Assembly (NCBI RefSeq): GCF_012911865.1
Contig: NZ_JAAXYH010000001.1
Coordinates: forward strand, 124,001-188,000
Length of the DNA: 64,000 nucleotides
Direction of reading: 5' to 3'
Source: Shewanella salipaludis
GTDB taxonomy: Bacteria > Pseudomonadota > Gammaproteobacteria > Enterobacterales > Shewanellaceae
The position numbers and the translations under genes are program-made. Position 1 is the stretch's first letter. Each line of letters begins with the position of its first letter. Shown here piece after piece: positions 60,899 to 64,000 of this stretch. The notes under the pieces are model-generated. The model had not been told where the DNA came from, did not search any database, and saw nothing but the letters and a program-made list of their open reading frames with translations.

Positions 60899-63800
60899 TT
60901 ATGGACGAGCCATATCCGCATCGGCACTGTTGGTGACTTTAGCCTTGGCTTCGGCAGGTTCCGACTCGCTCGGCTCGTAGGCACGGCCCTTAGGGGTCTC
61001 AACCTGGTCACGGGCATCGACGACCGGCTTGGTGGTGGTCGATGATACCATGGAGCCGAAACGGCTGGTGGCCGGCTTGGCTTTGACTTGAGTCTCAACC
61101 ACAGGCTTGGGCTCGGCGCTCGCCACGGCTTGCGCAGTCGGCTTGATTGCAGGCTTAGGCATGACAGCAGGTTTGGCCATGGGCGCCGAGGCTTCCGCGG
61201 CGACCTTGGCTGCGGTGCTGGTGTGCGCTTCGGTCGTTTGCGATTTTTCGCTCTCGGCTTGAACTTCGGCTTGAGCTTCGACTTTGACCTGTGGCGCGGC
61301 GGTTTCACTCGCCTGAGCCTCAACAACCTCAACAACCTCGGCAACTGTGTCGGCAACCAGCGGCTCCTTGGCTGTGACGGCTGGCTCGGCCTTGCTGACT
61401 TCAGCTTCTGCCGTCGTTTGAGCTATTTCAGCCGTCTGTTCAGCAGCGGCAGGGGCAACAGCTGCCTCTGGTTTCACTTCCGGCTTAACCTCAGATGCGA
61501 CTTCCGGCTTAGCCTCAGGTTTAACTTCAGCCTTAACCTCAGATTCGACTTCAGGCTTGGCCTCGGTGTGACTCACGGCGGCGTCAGCCTCTTTGGCTTG
61601 GTCGGCAACCAGCGTTTCTGCAACCGATGTTTCTGTAACCGGAGTTTCTGCAGCCACAGCGGCCCGGACCGGCTCGGTAGGATTGAGCTGGACCGGGGCT
61701 TCCTCATGGGAAGTGAAGGCCGCTTCGCCGTTTTGTCCCTGTTCATCTTCATCACGACGACGGCGTTGGCCGGCGGCGCGCAGGTGACGTGGGCTGCGAC
61801 GACTGCGACGTTGACCTTCTCTGGGTTCACGCTTACCGCTGTCATCCATGGCTTCTGGCGTTTCGGCGGCATCGCTTGGCTCGGCTTGCGCCTGGTCGGC
61901 GATAACATGGATTTCGCTGTCGGCACTGAGCACCACATCCGGCTGTGACTCAACCACAGTGATGGTCGCGGCCAGCACTTCTTCCACTACGCCGGCGCCT
62001 ATCTCGCTTGGCGTTTGCGCTTCAGTCTCTTTGCGTGGCTGACGACGTGACTTAGCCGGCTTGCTTTCCTTGGTTTCAACCACAGCTGCGACGCTGGCAA
62101 CTTGGGCTTCAACCGCGTCCACAGCCAGTTCCGGCTTGGTTTCGGGCGTGTTGTGCTCGTTTTCTATGCGAACCTTACGGCGCATGTTGCGACGCTGACG
62201 ACGTTCACGGGCGACTTCCTGCTTGGGAGTGTCTTGCTCGACGTTGGCTTCCGGTGCCGCTTGGGGCGTTGAACGCGGCTTGGCATCGGCCTTAGGCTGA
62301 CGCTTGGCCTGCTCATCTCTGTCACGTACCGGACGTTCCTGAGTGGCATCGACTTTCTTGGCGGTGCGGCTGCGAGGCTCGCGCGGCTCACGTGTTGCGC
62401 TGTCCTTGCCTCTGCCTTCCTCGCCGCGTGGGCGACGGCTATCGCTACGGCTATCGCTACGGCGATTGCGTCTGTTGGCATTGGCATTCGCCTGTGGCTT
62501 GTCGGCTGCCTTGGCTTCAACTTTCTTGACGGGTGTGCTGCTCTTGCTTTCTTCTGTGCTGAACAGGGCGCCGATGGCAGAGATTAACTTGGCGAAGAGG
62601 CCAGGTTGTTGTGGCTGGGCCGCAGGCGTCACCACTTCCGGGGCTGCGACAATTTTCTGTGGCTGAGCGAAACCTTTCAGGGCCGGCTCGGGGGCCGCAG
62701 TTCTTTCCAGCTTGCGCGGCTCGTACAGCTTGCTTTCAGGGCGTTCGGTACGCTTATAGCTGGACTCTGTGACTTCATCGTCGCTGCGATGACGCACAAC
62801 CCGATATTCCGGGGTCATCATGTGTGCGTCTGGGATCACATAGACTTCGACGTCATGACGCTGCTCCGTGATGCGGATGGCTTTACGTTTCTCGTTGAGC
62901 AGGAAGGCGGCCACATCGACCGGTACTATGGCCTCGATCTGTGAGGTGTTTTCCTTGATGGCTTCTTCTTCCATCAGACGCAGTATCGACAGGGCCAAAG
63001 ACTCTGTGCTGCGGATGGTGCCTTGGCCATGACAGCGAGGGCATAAATGTGCTGCCGACTCTTCCAGCGAAGGACGCAGACGCTGACGTGACATTTCCAT
63101 CAGACCGAAGCGGGAGATGCGTCCCAGCTGCACTCGGGCCCTGTCGTGGTGTACGGCATCGCGCAGACGATTCTCGACTTCACGTTGGTGGCGAACCGGG
63201 GTCATGTCGATGAAGTCGATGACCACCAGGCCACCCAAGTCGCGCAGACGCAACTGACGGGCGATCTCATCGGCCGCTTCCAGGTTGGTATTGAGCGCCG
63301 TTTCTTCAATGTCGCCGCCCTTGGTGGCACGCGCCGAGTTGATATCGATCGAGGTCAAGGCTTCGGTCGGGTCGATAACGATAGAACCGCCCGAAGGCAG
63401 GCGCACTTCACGCTGGAATGCGGATTCGATTTGTGACTCGATCTGGAAGTGGGTGAATAACGGCACTTCGGCTTCGTAGAGTTTGACGCGGTCGACGAAA
63501 TCGGGTCGCACCAGGGCGATATGTTGCTTGGCGTCTTCGAAGATGCGTGGATGGTCGATGAGGATTTCACCCACATCGCGGCGTAAATAGTCACGTATGG
63601 CACGGACTATCACGTTGCTCTCCTGATGGATCAGGAAAGGAGCCCCCTTGGTTTCCGAGGCTTCTTTGATTGCCGTCCAGTGGTGCATCAGCACCTTAAG
63701 ATCCCACTTGAGTTCGGTCGATTCCTTACCCACACCCGCGGTGCGGACAATCAGGCCCATGCCGGCAGGCACTTCCAGATCGGCCATGGCTTCTTTGAGT

Positions 63801-64000
63801 TCGGTGCGCTCATCCCCTTCGATGCGACGCGAGATACCGCCGGCGCGCGGGTTATTGGGCATCAAGACCAGGTATGAACCGGCAAGGCTGATGAAAGTGG
63901 TCAAGGCTGCGCCCTTATTGCCACGTTCTTCCTTGTCTATCTGTACTATGACTTCCTGGCCTTCGCGCACCACTTCTTTGATGTTGGGGCGACCCTGGAA
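60899..64000 (-). CDS. rne: ribonuclease E, C-terminal part (5' end outside the window)
   Basis: About 1,030 residues visible. The catalytic domain runs from the S1 remnant through the 5' sensor and DNase-I-like region ([49 protein letters not shown]) to the zinc-link CPRCHGQG. Next comes a short hydrophobic amphipathic segment [15 protein letters not shown], the likely membrane-targeting helix. Then follow Arg-rich RNA-binding stretches ([22 protein letters not shown] and [25 protein letters not shown]) and a long Pro/Glu/Lys/Val repeat zone ([34 protein letters not shown]) before the C-terminal tip, where PNPase binds in relatives. It cuts single-stranded RNA and scaffolds the degradosome. 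Confidence 0.95.
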   Translation of the reverse strand, partial: FQGRPNIKEVVREGQEVIVQIDKEERGNKGAALTTFISLAGSYLVLMPNNPRAGGISRRIEGDERTELKEAMADLEVPAGMGLIVRTAGVGKESTELKWDLKVLMHHWTAIKEASETKGAPFLIHQESNVIVRAIRDYLRRDVGEILIDHPRIFEDAKQHIALVRPDFVDRVKLYEAEVPLFTHFQIESQIESAFQREVRLPSGGSIVIDPTEALTSIDINSARATKGGDIEETALNTNLEAADEIARQLRLRDLGGLVVIDFIDMTPVRHQREVENRLRDAVHHDRARVQLGRISRFGLMEMSRQRLRPSLEESAAHLCPRCHGQGTIRSTESLALSILRLMEEEAIKENTSQIEAIVPVDVAAFLLNEKRKAIRITEQRHDVEVYVIPDAHMMTPEYRVVRHRSDDEVTESSYKRTERPESKLYEPRKLERTAAPEPALKGFAQPQKIVAAPEVVTPAAQPQQPGLFAKLISAIGALFSTEESKSSTPVKKVEAKAADKPQANANANRRNRRSDSRSDSRRPRGEEGRGKDSATREPREPRSRTAKKVDATQERPVRDRDEQAKRQPKADAKPRSTPQAAPEANVEQDTPKQEVARERRQRRNMRRKVRIENEHNTPETKPELAVDAVEAQVASVAAVVETKESKPAKSRRQPRKETEAQTPSEIGAGVVEEVLAATITVVESQPDVVLSADSEIHVIADQAQAEPSDAAETPEAMDDSGKREPREGQRRSRRSPRHLRAAGQRRRRDEDEQGQNGEAAFTSHEEAPVQLNPTEPVRAAVAAETPVTETSVAETLVADQAKEADAAVSHTEAKPEVESEVKAEVKPEAKPEVASEVKPEVKPEAAVAPAAAEQTAEIAQTTAEAEVSKAEPAVTAKEPLVADTVAEVVEVVEAQASETAAPQVKVEAQAEVQAESEKSQTTEAHTSTAAKVAAEASAPMAKPAVMPKPAIKPTAQAVASAEPKPVVETQVKAKPATSRFGSMVSSTTTKPVVDARDQVETPKGRAYEPSESEPAEAKAKVTNSADADMARP

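Overview
The window looks like chromosomal DNA of a Shewanella-type marine gammaproteobacterium. The grounds are gene content and order: a proteobacterial dedicated sortase (Pds) cluster, ppk-ppx, ilvIH, divergent maoP/hdfR, an IbpA-type heat-shock gene, fused msrBA, and rne with a long acidic/basic C-terminus. By eye the coding sequence is GC-rich, except for a few AT-rich accessory genes. I saw no rRNA, tRNA or CRISPR array. Species is not determinable by reading.

Layout. 0-13.6 kb: housekeeping and metabolic genes (PLP-dependent deaminase/desulfhydrase, methyltransferase, CheV, lytic transglycosylase, SlyD, M1 aminopeptidase, glutathionyl-hydroquinone reductase, carboxylesterase, UshA-like lipoprotein). 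13.6-14.4 kb: ibpA behind a sigma-32-like promoter and a ROSE-type RNA thermometer. 14.6-22.9 kb: an accessory region with two GNAT acetyltransferases flanking a (AAGC)9 array, decayed IS fragments (ISAs1-like and IS3-like), an AT-rich Vps62-like three-repeat protein, a DUF211 / CCC1-VIT / P-type ATPase operon, a three-repeat fucose-lectin-like protein and an exported monooxygenase-fold protein.

22.9-40.6 kb: ilvIH with a structured leader, a Bcr/CflA efflux pump, a MocR regulator divergent from a LysE exporter, SulP transporter 1, a GST, trhO, the ppk-ppx polyphosphate operon behind a Pho-box-like array, yegD-creA and metC. 40.6-47.7 kb: the complete Pds system, with histidine kinase and response regulator on the minus strand and OmpA-like PdsO, the VIT/vWA sortase target (LPQTA signal) and the class GN sortase on the plus strand. 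47.6-64 kb: diguanylate cyclase, M28 peptidase, outer-membrane barrel, RimK-like ligase, maoP/hdfR, dgkA, exported DNA ligase, low-MW phosphatase, ylqF, 2OG-Fe oxygenase, msrBA, SulP transporter 2 and the C-terminal part of rne, which runs off the right edge.

Two themes cut across the window. First, short degenerate tandem repeats (8-20 bp units) recur just after stop codons, and also inside the sortase-target gene. Second, several regulatory elements can be read directly: the ROSE-like hairpin, the Pho-box array, a MocR-type palindrome and the ilv leader hairpins. The best candidates for something little described are the three-blade lectin, the DUF211-CCC1-P-type ATPase operon and the post-stop tandem repeats.
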